Source: Durusdinium trenchii | Lineage: Eukaryota > Sar > Dinophyceae > Suessiales > Symbiodiniaceae | Direction of reading: 5' to 3' | Length of the DNA: 64,000 nucleotides | Assembly: GCA_963970005.1 (NCBI GenBank) | Contig: CAXAMN010026761.1 | Coordinates: 443,505 to 507,504 of the forward strand | Part shown: one piece after another, positions 23,532-35,766 of the stretch | How positions within the stretch are numbered: the stretch's first letter is position 1 | Layout of the letters: the number at the start of each line of letters is the position of its first letter | Program-made: the position numbers and the translations under genes | The notes under the pieces: model-generated | Told to the model about the DNA's origin: nothing | Seen by the model: only the letters and a program-made list of their open reading frames with translations | Databases searched by the model: none

Positions 23532-24184
23532 CTCCACAAAGACCCAACCCCATGCCAGCACCTCAGCCAGGCATGGAGATTCGGGCCGGGCCGCATGGAG
23601 ATTCGGGCAGGCCGGGCAGGCCGCAGGGCGGAAAAAGGAAGAAAAACCAAAAATCGCCCACACAAACATCGACCCAAACCTCGCTGACATGACCAATGGT
23701 TCCGGTCCCAGCACTCACAGGATGCTCGACTCTCGCTGTGAACGCCTTGCTCTCGCTGTTGACCGGCGGTGTTGGGTCCCAGTCGACGAGGGGCGAGTGG
23801 AGCGCGTTGGGTCCAAGCGCGTCTTCTCACAGCACCAGGTTCTCCAACTCCAATTGATCCAAAAAGCCAGTGCGTCCACTGACCCTACTCCACTGACCCT
23901 CCAACTCCAATTCATCTCCAAAGCCGCTCGGCCAAAACACACCGCAAGAAGGGACGGAGACGTCATGGCCTCGAAAGTAGAAGAAAACACCGCGACTCCC
24001 GGCGCGACTCCCGGTGCCGACCCGGTGTGTCAACTCCCAGGCACCGAAGGTGGTGAAAATCAAGAGCAAACCCGAACATCCGATGATCTTCGTCACCTGA
24101 GGGAGCTTTCAGAGCAGAGCAAAACCGTTCCGCTTCCCCAACTCAACGAAGACGCTGTCTGATGGTGGTCTGAAGGTGTTGCAA

Positions 24185-24209
24185 CTCTCTCTCTCTCTCT
24201 CTCTCTCTT
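24185..24209. repeat. (CT)n microsatellite
   Basis: A pure CT run of about 25 bases. Confidence 0.9.
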
Positions 24210-24525
24210 GGGACGGTGATCAAGCTATGCAAAAAGATGCAAAAGGTATCCAAGAATTCAAGCTACATTCATCAAAGCAAATTGTGTGCATTGGTTTATA
24301 ACAACCAACCCTGGTATGCCCATCCATCATGCCCTCAAAACTGATCCCTGCCTATCTCGTGAAATCAATGTCCAACAAGTCTCAATCCTTGACATTCTAT
24401 AATCCTATACTAGAAACCTTGCAAAAAAAGAATCCCCAAAGGGGATTTAACCATATCGTGAAAATGAGAAAAAAAAAACACCTGATGCGCAAAACCAGTT
24501 ACTGTGCTGAGTTCCCAACCTTCAC

Positions 24526-24656
24526 CCAGCCCCGCGGCGCTTCTTTTAACGGAACGCGCCTGTGCAGCTCCGCCCATCTGTTGCACAGCGCCCACGTGGA
24601 TTCGGGCAAAGGCAGTGCCGGCCACAGATTGGCAAATCATCGATGTCATGAGCATC
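24526..24656 (-). CDS. Candidate exon, possibly a first exon
   Basis: An acceptor (CAGTCACTTCAG) is followed at once by G-ATG, as expected where a spliced leader is added in trans just before a start codon. The frame reads MLMTSMICQSVAGTAFARIH and ends at a GTGAAG donor. It could equally be an internal exon. A second minus frame (PALPLPESTWALCNRWAEL) is also open and looks coding, so the frame is uncertain. Confidence 0.4.
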
Positions 24657-25075
24657 CTGAAGTGACTGGGGAGAATATGAAGGAAGAAGAGAAGAGAAGG
24701 TGCCCAGTAGGTCCAGAAGACCGGCCCAAGTATATGGATGGTGCGATTGGTAGATGTGTCTTATTTATATAGTAGATAATCTATTGATGTATATATTGTA
24801 CAGTCCATTAGAATAACATACTGGGTTCTTCCCTGACAGAATACTGTTTAGAAGCAAAAAGCAATCTCTTTGGTGCCTCAAGTCTCAGAATAGGGAAACC
24901 TCTGCTTTATTAGATCTTTAAAGGGAAGTCGAATAGTGCTTTGTAGACCAAAGCAATGAAATACAAGTATTCGCAGGCTCCATGTCACTCAAGGGACTCA
25001 AGGGTCTCAAGGAACTAGAACCTTCCTTAGGATCGATTGTTGTTCCCTTTTAGCCGAAGAATGCAGGTGCAGAAC

Positions 25076-25234
25076 TCCCATGAAGCCAACAGGCTCCATG
25101 TGCGCCCTCAAGTGCTCAGGAACATCCTTCCCCACAAAAGTGCTTGTAGTATAAGTGAATGGCATGCAGTTCCACCTGGGTGCCACCTTTCCATTAGACA
25201 TCACCATGACAGTGTCAATGGCCACCCCCAAGCG
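25076..25234 (-). CDS. Candidate exon, unknown conserved-looking domain
   Basis: Fifty-three codons lie between GTGCAAG and a GTTCTG donor, phase 0 to 0: RLGVAIDTVMVMSNGKVAPR, then WNCMPFTYTTSTFVGKDVPE and HLRAHMEPVGFMG. The residue mix strongly suggests a folded protein. No family is recognised. It may belong to the same gene as the exons at 23.3-24.7 kb. Confidence 0.55.
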
Positions 25235-26241
25235 CTTGCACGCTTGCTACGCTTGCTTTCGGCTACGTTCTGCTAGGCTGAGGATCCAAAGAAACAAGTA
25301 GCCCGCAGTGCAGAAGCTGGAGTTCTGCTTCACGAAGCCACCTCTTTCCCAAAAAGAAACAACCGTGTTTGGCGTCAATCCGAAGATCCGGCGCATGGCG
25401 TCGCTCACACAGGGGGGAAGTTCAGTCGACGATTTGTCAGGAAAGGTGTTTCAGAGTCACGGTGACCCGAACAAGACTTTACTTCAGTGGGGGATCAGTA
25501 GGGCAGAATACTCTATAGTCTTTGTACGTGGTCCGGATCGGTCCAGTGTGTTTAGCAACCGATTTCAGCGGGGTCCGATGGCGGGATGGTGGATGAATCA
25601 GCTCAAGACCTTGGGTTGAAGGAGCTCATCGTGAAAACCCCCCCATTGGAGTCCCGTTTTGTGGGGCATCCAAGGTGGGTCCCCCAGCAACTTGGTGCCA
25701 ACCTTCCCACAAACACTTCCCACGTCACAGGTTGCTGCGAGCTCCAAAACGGAGCTCAAAACAACGGGTCGCCCAAAAGACAAGACTTTTCACGCGACGT
25801 CACCACGGAGTTCCGCAGTCAACTTCCCGGCTTGGATTGGCGTCTCAGGAGAAGGAAAAAGAGGACATCATATTCCCCAGATGGGGATTCAACATGACTC
25901 CTACCTTAGCCCCCCCCATGTAAGGCAGGAACAATGATTCAACCAGTTCAGAGCAAAACCGCGCCGGGTCCTTCGGCCGATCGGCCGATGTTGCGGAGAT
26001 GTTGAAGTCTGGACCGGTCGCGGCATGGACCCGGAATCCCATCGGTTTGGACCACGGAGCGTTTGGGTGCCGCACAACCGCAGGTTCCGGTCTCCTCATG
26101 TCTCCTGTGGCGCCCATGGTGACAGTGTACACCCAGTTGAGCCTATATATATATATAGATTGTCAACTTCCAATCCAAATCCCACCGAATTCACCATCCG
26201 CAGTCCGTTTGAATTCGTCTCTGTCCACCGTTTTTTTTGGC

Positions 26242-26351
26242 CCAAGAGGCCCAACGTCTCGTTGAAGTACATGATGGCGAGGATGAAGTCCCCCACGGCC
26301 ATGCCCAACTTGGCCAAGGCGAAGGCCAAGACCCACCACTGCACCACATGC
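26242..26351 (-). CDS. Candidate exon, transmembrane segment
   Basis: It reads RHVVQWWVLAFALAKLGMAV then GDFILAIMYFNETLGLL: a clear membrane helix with flanking polar residues. It starts after GGCTGTGAG and ends at a possible GC donor. Codon use is strongly GC-ending in this frame only. It is likely part of a multi-pass membrane protein together with 27898-28001. Confidence 0.55.
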
Positions 26352-27897
26352 CTCACAGCCACCCATGCGCCAAGGCCATGGAGGTGAGCTTAGCTGCCCA
26401 GCTGATTTCACAGCAAGCAGGTCCTTTTCGGGGGGTATAAAAATCCAAAGGGGCGCACTCCAATTCGAAGGGAGGGATGGCGAGGGTGCCTTGTTGTGTA
26501 TACATGTGTATCTTGTCATATATGCCTTTAGTCCTCGTCCACCGTGGATCCGGATGCCACGAGGTGGATCGGTGACGCGGCTCTGGGAGGCCCAGAGTGC
26601 TTGCGATTGACTTGTGATCTTGCAACTCTGCTTATCTGATGAACACTCGATCTAAGATCTCTGATCCCCCTTTCTTGGAACATGTGCTGGTGTCTCTCTT
26701 GAGCCCGTTGCATAATTCCCAACCCTAACTCTAGCCTGACCTCGCAGATTCAATGACGGTGCCAATGGCCCGATCTCTTTGGAAATGTGTGGGATCTGGA
26801 TAGGATGTGACGCAAACCTGCACACCGGCACGTACACAAACAACAAAGCCACTTGCAACCTCTGCAACCTGCACTGGGCACGGAAAATGATCCAAAAGCT
26901 CTCGTTTTTGAGAGGCGACATCTTGGAGGGAGTATTGTAGCAGTGCTCGACAGCATAGTTAGGATGTCCCTCCAAAATAACACCCTGGGAGTTTGTGAAA
27001 ATGGTCTGACTAGATGACCCCAAAAAAAACTTCCTTTACTGTACTGAGGATTTTTTGTATAGTCGTTGGACTTCTAGGCAACTATCTTAAACTATCATTT
27101 TTCAGAGGTCAAAAGCCAGCTTGAGGACCTCTCATACTCTCCAACACCCAATCTTTTTCGGGGAGGATGACCTGACGGGAAGATATGTAAGTTAATTCTT
27201 AAAGCACGCAGCAGCCAAGACCAAAAGAAATCCCAAACCTGCATTGACAACAACCATTTGTTCGACCTGTCGCTTTGGTTGATCCCTTCATGTGATCCGA
27301 AGCATCTGCAAAGATCTACAGATATGTATGGTTCACCCAAAATGTTTGTCCTACAAACCCGCCAGGAAGTTGGCAAATGATGTGGTCGGGATGACCCTGC
27401 ACCTATGCTGCTGAGACGAAACACGTCTTCGAATTTGCTCCCAAACGCACCTCGAAGCGGTGGACAAATGCTTCTGCACCATACAAGCCTGAATCCGCTG
27501 TCTGGCTCTGTTCGAAGGGCACCAGTCCGGTTTGACGCTCAAAGGCCCGGTGTGGGTCCGATGGACCAAAGACGTCGACTCGTTCGAAAGAAGTCTGGGT
27601 ACCTGGTTTCGGACATGTCCTGGTATCGAACTGGACGAGACTGGGGCATGGGTTTGGAGTCAGGTCCATATTTGTAGCAACTCATTCTATGCCCCAAATC
27701 AATTTATATAGCTTGCCTGGCCTTGTATATTGGAACGACCATGAATGACCCGTAGTTTCACTTGGATGAGTCAAAACATGAAACATTCTCAAACTCTTCA
27801 TACTTTACCTCACATAAGTACAACTGACAACTTACAACCCACCACCTGAAATTCTACGCCCCAAATCAGCACAAGTGACAGATCCACAAATCAGCAC

Positions 27898-28001
27898 CTG
27901 CAGCGCACTCAAGAGCACCGCTTCCAAGCCATCCACCCCGAAGCCGAAGCCGATGCCAAAGTTCACATGACCTCCGAGTCGTTCGACGCCGTGCGTCCCA
28001 G
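27898..28001 (-). CDS. Candidate exon, membrane protein segment
   Basis: The exon lies between CTGCTCAG and a textbook donor (CAG, then GTGCTG). It reads GTHGVERLGGHVNFGIGFGF then GVDGLEAVLLSALQ. The GFGxDGLExxLLSAL run recalls the first helix region of sugar/organic-ion transporters of the MFS, but this is only a resemblance. Confidence 0.5.
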
Positions 28002-29867
28002 CTGAGCAGATGATTTCAGCCGCAGACGTCTGGTCCCCAGCTGAGCGACCCGTTCGGACCCGAAGCAACGGCGCCGTGGTTTTTCAGGTCCAAAACCCAG
28101 TTGTGAGGGTCAAAAGCCTAGCTATGAGGGTCTAGTGAGCTTTGGGGTGAAGAAGAAATCACCAGAATCCTTTCCCTCAAAATTACATCTGCTTACTCCA
28201 ATGGTGGATCTTGGGCCGCTCCAACGCATGAGGTCCTTACTCCACCTGGGGCCGATAGCCCCGTAGCAAGCGCGCACGCTGCACGGAACCGCCCAGGTTT
28301 CGTAGCAAGCTGCACATGGTGGTGACCGATAGAAGCACGAGGGTCACGCCATACGCCATGGATGCCCATGCACCTCTCACGATCCACCTGCATGGCTGAC
28401 CCCACCACCACCACCGATCTCGGTGGTGAGGTCATCGGGAAGCACCCGGGTGAACGGCTCTCGGTTGGGCACCGTCTTTGTTCAAGACTCTCAACAAACC
28501 CGAGCTTCTTTTGGAAATTGGCTTCAGACCCAGGTGATACGGACTCCAAAACAAGAATGGTCTGAAGTCTGGGTACCTGATGTCAAACCTGGGTATCTGA
28601 CACGATGAGAACCCTCTGGCTGGTCACAGGAGGGTTTTAGAAGCCTCAGAGTCGAGTCGACTTTTTTTGAAATGGTCTGACCAGATGATCCACTCTCCAA
28701 AGAACTTCGGGGTATGAAAAGAGCAAAAGAGCTCCTGCCTGTCCACGGTGTTGTCCACTTCACTCTGACCTGGGAAAAAAGGCCACGGAAAAGGCTACCA
28801 ACCTATAAAAGGCTACCAACCTATACCCTAAGGTTTCTGTCGGAAGGTGGGGACTTTCACCCATGGCACCCACCCCAGTCCCTTTTTGGATGTGGTTGGG
28901 GCCACAGGATACATCCAGCATGAAGTCAGGTGGGGGCTACACAACCTGTGGGTCCGGGATGTAGCCCCTCACTGTGCAAGGCTGTGAAAAGGAGGTTCCG
29001 TCAATGGAGCCGTCAACGGATCCAAATCGCTTGGCTCCAGTTCATGGAGGGTTGACGTTAGGAGAGTAATTTTCTATACCCTAAGAATCCAGGCCCGAAC
29101 AAATCTGAAGGGTTTGGTTCAGGTCCGGACCCCCGCGAAGGGGAGAAGGTCCGACCCCTGCCATCTGCGGGAAGTAGGCGACGTGATGTGTTCCCTTAGA
29201 ACAGGGAGTGACACACAGAAGGCCGTGAATCCGGCGCACCCAGAAAATGCAAACGCTCCGCAAGGGAAGGAAGGAGGTAGTTTGCACACGCGAAATCTGC
29301 TGGCGGAATTCATGCATCTCGATTCAAAGATCGCACATGCGTGGCGGGAGGTGGAGTAGTTGGTGCAGGAGAAAAGAACACGCATCTCGATTCAAAGACC
29401 GCACATGGCATGTAGGGATAGTCAACTGCTGCAATGAAAACCTGAAGATTCAGGTGGAGCCCCTGAGAAGGGGAGTGAGGAAAGATGGCATCTTGAGTTC
29501 CTATCTAGCTAACGTTACCTGTGGAAGTACTCTGTACACAGTGTATTGAAAATTGGAAATGCATGCCTGAGCAGTCATCTTCAGTTATTGATTCAGTGGG
29601 CCCTGCGGCTTTCGATCAGCAATCTCGAGCAGAAAAAAACCACCAGTGAAGAGTCAATGCAGGAGCAGGCAATCAGGAAGAATCCCCCTTAAGGGTGTAT
29701 GAGTTCAGCGCACGACGAACGGGATCACACAGTGCACCGCCATGGGACGGCACTGCAGGTCACACTTAGAGAGAGGGCCCACAAGTGCATGGCATCAGCT
29801 ACTGGATCACCGAATGCAGTACCCAAACGATCGTCCAACTTCCTATCCAAAAAAAGGCGGTCATGTC

Positions 29868-29966
29868 CCAGCACCCGAAAGCTGCCAGGTCTCTGAAATG
29901 GAGGGTTGGGAATTGGGCTCTGTTGGAGGTCAAACCATTGGTGACCTGGCAGGTTTCGGGTGCTGG
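29868..29966. repeat. MITE family F1 (CCAGCACC ends), copy
   Basis: Terminal arms of 24 bases match at 23 positions: CCAGCACCCGAAAGCTGCCA at the left and its near complement ending GGTGCTGG at the right. It shares termini and size with 39958, 41806, 42316 and 42825. Confidence 0.85.
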
Positions 29967-30586
29967 TCTGGTCTTTGAGCTCAACGTCGCGGTCTTGCCA
30001 ACACGGAGGGTTCGCACGCCCGAGATCTCATGTACCGTGGTCCGGGAATAAAGGCAGGGGCCGTTTGGCACCATAGGATTCCAACATATTCCTGGCCCAC
30101 CATGATAACGGCTCTACCGAGCAACCACCTCAGCTCAACCATTTGAAACATCGTCGTGGACTCTCACGGATATACCTAGCTAGTCACCTAGTCCCTGCTA
30201 TGTTTGGTTTTCGCCAGCGGTGGAGTAGTTGTTCGGCAGCTTGGCACGTCTGGCTGATGGTTGAAGCCAGCTTTGGGTAGGCCGCCAGTGTCTGGGTCAC
30301 AGAGGCGAAAAGGAGAGGGACGAAGAGATGTCTCGAAAAACTGGGATAATACGTCGACGTTTCATATCCCAAGATCTCTTGTCAAAGTCCCAAGTGGACA
30401 TCTTGGACATGCCCATGGAACAAGAATTCTAGAAGAACTCGGGTCTAGACCCAATCCAATATAAACAAATTGGTTGACCTGGTTTTGTAGTGTAAGCTCC
30501 TGAGTCAAACACTGATGCGGAACGGGATTCCAACCGGTGCTGTTGGCAGGAGATTGGGCGTGAAACCCGGTGCCACGCCGAGACAC

Positions 30587-30679
30587 GTTCGCAGGCTTCC
30601 AGCAGCTGGCCGTAGTTGGAAGCTGCAGTTGCATCATTGAGCGTGACCTCTCGCTGTGCACCTCGCACAAGCGAAAAGG
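30587..30679 (-). CDS. Candidate exon, unknown
   Basis: Acceptor GTGCCGCCAG, donor GTGTCT. The frame reads FSLVRGAQREVTLNDATAAS then NYGQLLEACE. Good codon use in this frame. No family is recognised. Confidence 0.4.
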
Positions 30680-31352
30680 CTGGCGGCACAAAAGTCCAGA
30701 AGAACAGTCAGTTGGAAAAGAGCGATCGCCCATCCCGGTTCCAAACGATCCGGCCACCCATCCTGATCATGGTACCGAGCAACCCTTCTGGTGAAACAAG
30801 AAGGGATTGTCTCTCAAAACCCAGGCCCCACCGAGCGAACACTCTTTTGGACCGAGCGAGTCTCAGTTCCGGCGACCCATTCTTCGCTCAACCTCTCGCA
30901 CCCAAACGCGGCTCCACTCGCGGTACATGCGCCACGAACGCGGCTCCAAATTGGCTCCATCGCGATCGCGACGTACTGGGTGGACCGAAAACGACCTGCG
31001 ACGTGCACACGGTCCCACCGTCCCGGTCTGCCTCCATTGCAGCCGGCCAGGCTAAAGACAAGGCAGCCCAAACAGAGCAGGGAGAGCAGAACGAAAGTCA
31101 ATTGGAACGTGGTGTCATTGTACCACCAGCAGCCTTGGGACACGCTCTTCTGCAGAACATGAGTCATAGACGATGAAATGGTGTGAGGGCACGAGTCGTC
31201 TACGCTGGTTCCGCCCATCCCCCCCCATCCAGGCCCATCCAGGCCCAATCCGACTCAAACCTTCGTCGGATCTGCCAGCGGCGGGTTGGTGGGTCCACAG
31301 AACGGTCCACAAAGAAGAAATGGAACAGGTGCATGTGTTCTTCAGAGAAACC

Positions 31353-31456
31353 ATACCTGGACCATCCGACCTGTTGGGGTGCCCTGGAATAGGAAGCCGA
31401 ACGGCCGGATCCGTGTGGTACCCAGTCCAGCCAGGACACCCCGGTCCAGGATGGTC
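31353..31456. repeat. Inverted-repeat element, family F2 copy 2
   Basis: It shares three ordered blocks with 18186-18294. Its ends TACCTGGACCATCC and GGTCCAGGATGGTC are complementary in part. Confidence 0.7.
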
Positions 31457-31689
31457 TTGCTATGAAGCCGTCCATGTTTGAATTTGACGAACCTACCTGA
31501 AATGCGCCACAGAAACGCGTCCTCTTCTTGAAGCATGTCATATAGTTCTCCCAATAGGTCCTGTTCATGTGGAGGCTATTCTCATCCCAGCGCAGAGAGT
31601 TGTTGAACTCCTTAGATGTGCTGTCCAGGAAGCCAATAATAACTATCCAAAGGCTCATTGGACCCTCATTCCTGCAACCTCCTTAGGCC

Positions 31690-31843
31690 TGTGAACCATA
31701 TAAACATCCGCAACCAAAAATCCGCTGAAAAAGGCACGCGCGGGTCAAAACACCCGTGGCTCACTAATAAATGCCCGTAGCTTGTGTACAAACGCCTGTG
31801 GATTTTCACGCCCCGGATCAAAAACATGCACACTGAGGAAGTT
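31690..31843. repeat. Dispersed repeat R1, copy 2
   Basis: It starts TGTGAACCATATAAACATCC and contains GTGGCTCACTAATAAATGCC, as in copy 1 (GTGGCTCACCAATAAACGCC). It lacks an internal block present in copies 1 and 3. Confidence 0.75.
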
Positions 31844-32099
31844 CTTAAGGAATATCTAGGAAGTTCATTGGACCTGCAATCCTATGGAGGAATTCTGGAA
31901 TCTCAAATAACCATTTCAAAGAAACCGTGTTGTTTGAAACGTCTGGGTCAACGGAGTTCTCTTCCAGGTCACCCCTCGGAAGTCATCCCTCCATACTCTG
32001 TTCACAGGCCGACTGGTCCCTCAAAACCGGGAGTGGTGAGCAGGTCCGGACCCCCTCCATAGACTTCGGACGCCGGCCGACCCCGGTCCCTGAACTCAC

Positions 32100-32287
32100 G
32101 CAGACGTCGTGTCCTTCGCGCGGGAGGGTCCAGAACACCGCCCAAAAGCCCCACCACTCGCGTCTGACGTGCGTGCAGCCCCGGACTCCCACATCAAGAA
32201 GTCTTGCGTCACCGCCGGAAGCACATCGCCTCGGCGTTCGCGAGGCCGGCCGACGGCGCTGCTTCTGGTCGGCTCGGTGAGGCACCT
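32100..32287 (-). CDS. Candidate exon, tryptophan-rich segment
   Basis: It ends at a consensus donor (TGC, then GTGAGT). The favoured frame reads GCTHVRREWWGFWAVFWTLP then REGHDVC. A second frame is open too. Very GC-rich. Function is unknown; it may be part of the membrane gene of 23-33 kb. Confidence 0.4.
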
Positions 32288-32362
32288 CTCCACATGCCAA
32301 AAGTAGGCAGCCAAGTTGGGGTGGCTTTGTTCACCCCCCGATAGCATCACCGGACTTATCTA

Positions 32363-32421
32363 TTATATATATATATATGTGTGTGTGCATATATACAATA
32401 TATATACTTATATATATATAT
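32363..32421. repeat. AT/GT microsatellite
   Basis: Two ATATAT runs flank a GTGTGTGTGC run. Shorter AT runs occur at 8157, 17322, 23401 and 26146. Confidence 0.9.
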
Positions 32422-32601
32422 CCTGCGAGTCAAAGACTATACAAAGAATGGTCTTAGAATGGGATCTGAGTCTGGGAATGTCCTTTACTTCACAGAGGGA
32501 AAGTATAGTCTTTGGACTGGAAGGGTATACCGTATACCTGCAACCTCGTGGTGTGGTTGCATTTTGGGGGGTCAGTAGTTCAACAGACCTTCATTTAGGT
32601 C

Positions 32602-32808
32602 TGTGAATCACATAAACATCCGCAACCGAAATAAACATCCGCCCAAAAGACACGTGCGGGAGAAACACCTGTGGCTCACCAGTAGCTTATGTGGAATATC
32701 AGAAAATCAGAAAACCAAAAAACATCCTCAGACTCAAATATCAGGCTGTGACTCTAAAAGATTTTTTTCACACCCCAGATCAAAGAAAAGAACACTCTGG
32801 AGGAAGCT
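32602..32808. repeat. Dispersed repeat R1, copy 3
   Basis: It starts TGTGAATCACATAAACATCC and shares CTCAGACTCAAATATCAGGC with copy 1. It lies less than 1 kb from copy 2. Confidence 0.75.
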
Positions 32809-32905
32809 CCACTGTATGTCCAATGCAAATAGCCACACGAAATGGATGGCGCTGGTCGAGTGAATGAACTCTCCACATCCCAAAGAGAGTTCCTCCTTCC
32901 CCGGC

Positions 32906-33032
32906 CTGTCTGGCACAAGCAATGGAGCTGTGTGCTGCAGGCGATGTCAAAGAAGCCCATGGTGCGACGCATGTTGAACATCGGCGCGAAGACGCCGAAC
33001 TTGGCACTTGAGTAGTTGGAGATGTAGTCCAT
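32906..33032 (-). CDS. Candidate exon, possible start of the membrane gene
   Basis: An excellent acceptor (GGTTCCGGATCTCTCAG) directly precedes ATG GAC. The frame reads MDYISNYSSAKFGVFAPMFN then MRRTMGFFDIACSTQLHCLC, with near-ideal codons (TAC, TTC, ATC, GCC). It ends near a GC donor. The ATG right after AG fits spliced-leader addition, but an internal exon is equally possible. Confidence 0.55.
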
Positions 33033-33039
33033 CTGAGAG

Positions 33040-35060
33040 ATCCGGAACCGGAGACAGTGGTGGATCTGGACCCGGAGCCGAGACATGTCCAGGACTCGGA
33101 CTTCTAATTGGTACAAGGATCTACCAAGTGGGAAAGACCATGAGGAACCGGCGTCTGCTTTCGATGTTTCTGGCAAGGCACCCAAGAGAATGGGGTCAGA
33201 TGACAGTGACGCATGATGTGTTATTCTGGAAGAACGAGTTACGTCCCATCATCGGACCAAAAAGCCACCCGGGAAATACAGTCTCTCCAAAAGCATCATC
33301 AAACAGCGGTTGTACGTTTTGGAATATTAACCCTGAAATCAGGGAAAATAGTCTTCAGAAGGAACCATGCAACCAGATTTAAGAGTCTTCCGGGTTAAAT
33401 ACCTTAACATGGAACCTGAAGGAACATCGTCTTCCTTGCAGCTCCCAAGCCCGGTTCCAGGTCTCTGCCCCCTGCTGACGTCCTTGGAGTGGGACAAGCA
33501 TTTCCAAGGATTCGTCTATCTCGCATAAGCTGAGGGTGCTGTTTCGTTCGATATCCAAAAACGAGGAAACTGCAGTAGCCGTGTAGCCCATGGGCTATCT
33601 GCCGAAATGCAGCACCCCCAGGCTTTTTATGGTTTTTTGATGTACCGGCCGCATGAAATCCGCGTTTCTGTGGAGGTCAAACCTTTCCTCCGCATGTGGA
33701 GGTCGCTTTGCAAGTGTGATGGAACAACCTCCAGGCTCGGTGAGGGTTGTCACGTCACCTCTGCCACAAGTGCCACAAGTGGCCCCAAATCAAGTCGGTC
33801 GCATGCCGAACCCCGCCAAGAAGGTTCCAGCACCTCGACCATCTACAGGTGTCGGGTTTTCTTTAGGTCAATCGGTCAATATCCTCTGAATCACTGAATC
33901 ACAATGTGACATACCACCTTCCTTTGGAGGCCTGGCCGGAAGGAACACCCCTCGGGCCCCTCGGAAGGTACACCTACCCGGGTGAACGTCCCCAAAAATA
34001 TCCTGGAGGTTGCTCCAATCCGTCTTCGCCGCCAAAGCGGCACCCAAAGCAGCGCAGTCTTCGTCCAAGCACCAATTGTCAGGCTCGGTGTAGGCCCAGC
34101 CAGCCAGGGGGTTCCTCATGCTGTATCAAAAACAAACACTCAGGTCAGCCCAGGTAGAAGAAAACGGCCTAAATGAAATACTGATCAGTATAATATAGTC
34201 AGACGATGTTAGACGTGTCTTTTTCTAAGTTGCTGCATTGATGTCCACTGGTTTGGATGGGCATCCGCTCCTATTGAGAGTAGCCTGTCTGAAGTCTCAG
34301 GATTTCTTGCGCGGTGCTGCCATTTGTGACGGCCACCTATGAGCGGCCGTCACGCGCGACGGACGAAGGTGTTGGCATTCCTCTTCCTGAAAGATATAGA
34401 TAAATTGATAGGATGGAAGTATTCCCATAAGGTAATAAAAGTGAATGAAAATATAGCCTAAGAAAATGATGAGGTAGAACTCTGATAAAAGAAATAAAGA
34501 AAGATATAATTGATGTAGATAGAATAATCATAGCATGAAAATGCATTATCAGTCAATAAGAATATTATAGCTGAAGAACATAAAGCATTTAAAAAAATGC
34601 TGGTCTCTTAACAAAAATAGCTGCTGTAAGAATATAGGAACCCCACGGCGTTAGATTCAATGCCAGTCGTGCCCTCCGTTCAAGAACTCACCCTCAGATG
34701 AACTGGTCTCGGTAGATGAACCAAGCTGCACTGTCTGATTGACCCCCTCAGGCTCAAAGCTCATATTGCTTCCATCCAGCCACGTCCAATCTCCGCTCCT
34801 GACAGGAAAAAAACGGGTCTCTCCAAGGTGTTGAAGTCAGGTCTGTCCCAGAAGACCTGGAAGGAGCCTTTGGGCTTCACCGTTTCACATCACCTTTTTG
34901 AGAGATGGATGGCGGCCTGTGGTTGCAGGCCGCATCATCCACTGGGCCCTGGAAATAGGATAAACAGAAGTATGCGACCCAAAAGGTTCTCTGCTCATGT
35001 GGGGCGTTCGGGTTTGCACACCAGTCCAGGGAGTTTGAGACCAAAAAGCCCAGGAGTTCA
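33040..35060. other. Stretch without supported genes
   Basis: It includes a decayed member of the GGTCTTCC-core hairpin family near 33405-33465 and an AT-rich patch at 34,370-34,650. No paired splice sites or good coding frame were seen. Confidence 0.5.
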
Positions 35061-35065
35061 CCATG

Positions 35066-35206
35066 CACCACCACCACCACCACCACCAACCACCAACCAC
35101 CAACCACCAACCACCAACCACCAACCACCCACCACCCACCACCCACCACCCACCACCCACCACCCACCACCCACCACCCACCCCACCACCCACCACCACC
35201 ACCACC
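35066..35206. repeat. CACCAC / ACCACCC minisatellite
   Basis: CACCAC triplets change into AACCACC heptamers and then CACCACC heptamers, ending again in CACCAC. Open frames across it (His/Pro or Gly/Val/Trp runs) are by-products of the repeat. Confidence 0.95.
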
Positions 35207-35570
35207 TTCTTTCGCGGAGCAGTCAACATCCCCACAGCTTGAGAACAGCGGGTCAGGACCTGGGCAGAAAGGACCTGGGGCACCCCACCCCACTTCTCGT
35301 CTCTGAACCCCGCATCCTCTCGGTGAATTCTGTTGAGAGTGTTGGAGCGGAAAGTAAGTCAACCTGAACCAACACTCTAAGCCCTGTGTCCGTGGACCTA
35401 CCAACGGTCAAAGTCCTAGGTGACATTTTTGTCATTATCTGTGATGAGTGATCCATCTGCATCATCTTCGTGATCTACCCACAGAATCCATGGAAGTAAG
35501 TGGATGGCTTGATCCCCTTGGAAGACCACCTTCCGTTGCGAACACGGGGGTGCCATCCACTTCCACCCAT

Positions 35571-35604
35571 GTGAGAACTCTTCGAAGTGGCGAAGAGTTC
35601 TCAC
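35571..35604. repeat. 14-bp perfect hairpin over a 5' splice site
   Basis: GTGAGAACTCTTCG (35571-35584) and CGAAGAGTTCTCAC (35591-35604) pair with a 6-base loop. On the minus strand the outer GTGAGA is the donor of the exon at 35605-35766. Confidence 0.85.
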
Positions 35605-35766
35605 CGTCTCCCGAGCTCGAGATCGCGACGTCGGGAGCCCAGCTGCTCGTTGCTCCCGCGCTCATAGAGCCCCACGAAGGCGGGTGCCTGGAGGTACCAC
35701 CCGCGGAGTTCGGCACCCGATCCGCAGAGTTCCTCGAAAAAGATCCAGGTCTCCGAGTTTGGGTGG
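35605..35766 (-). CDS. Candidate exon, unknown
   Basis: It lies between an excellent acceptor (CATCTCCATTTCAG) and donor GTGAGA. It reads HPNSETWIFFEELCGSGAEL, then RGWYLQAPAFVGLYERGSNE and QLGSRRRDLELGR. Codon use is clearly that of a gene. Likely the same gene as the exons at 36.5-37.7 kb. No family is recognised. Confidence 0.6.

Noticed and set aside
23413..24162. 249-codon plus-strand ORF
   Set aside because: It is long but its composition is low in hydrophobic residues, it overlaps a minus exon with much better codon use (23449-23531), and it has no splice or start context.
30814..31248. 435-base open frame on the minus strand
   Set aside because: Several frames are open because the region is GC-rich; none has a convincing pair of splice sites.
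34828..35404. Long ORFs over the CACCAC tract (His/Pro-rich plus, Gly/Val/Trp-rich minus)
   Set aside because: They are produced by the simple repeat, which lacks stops in several frames.
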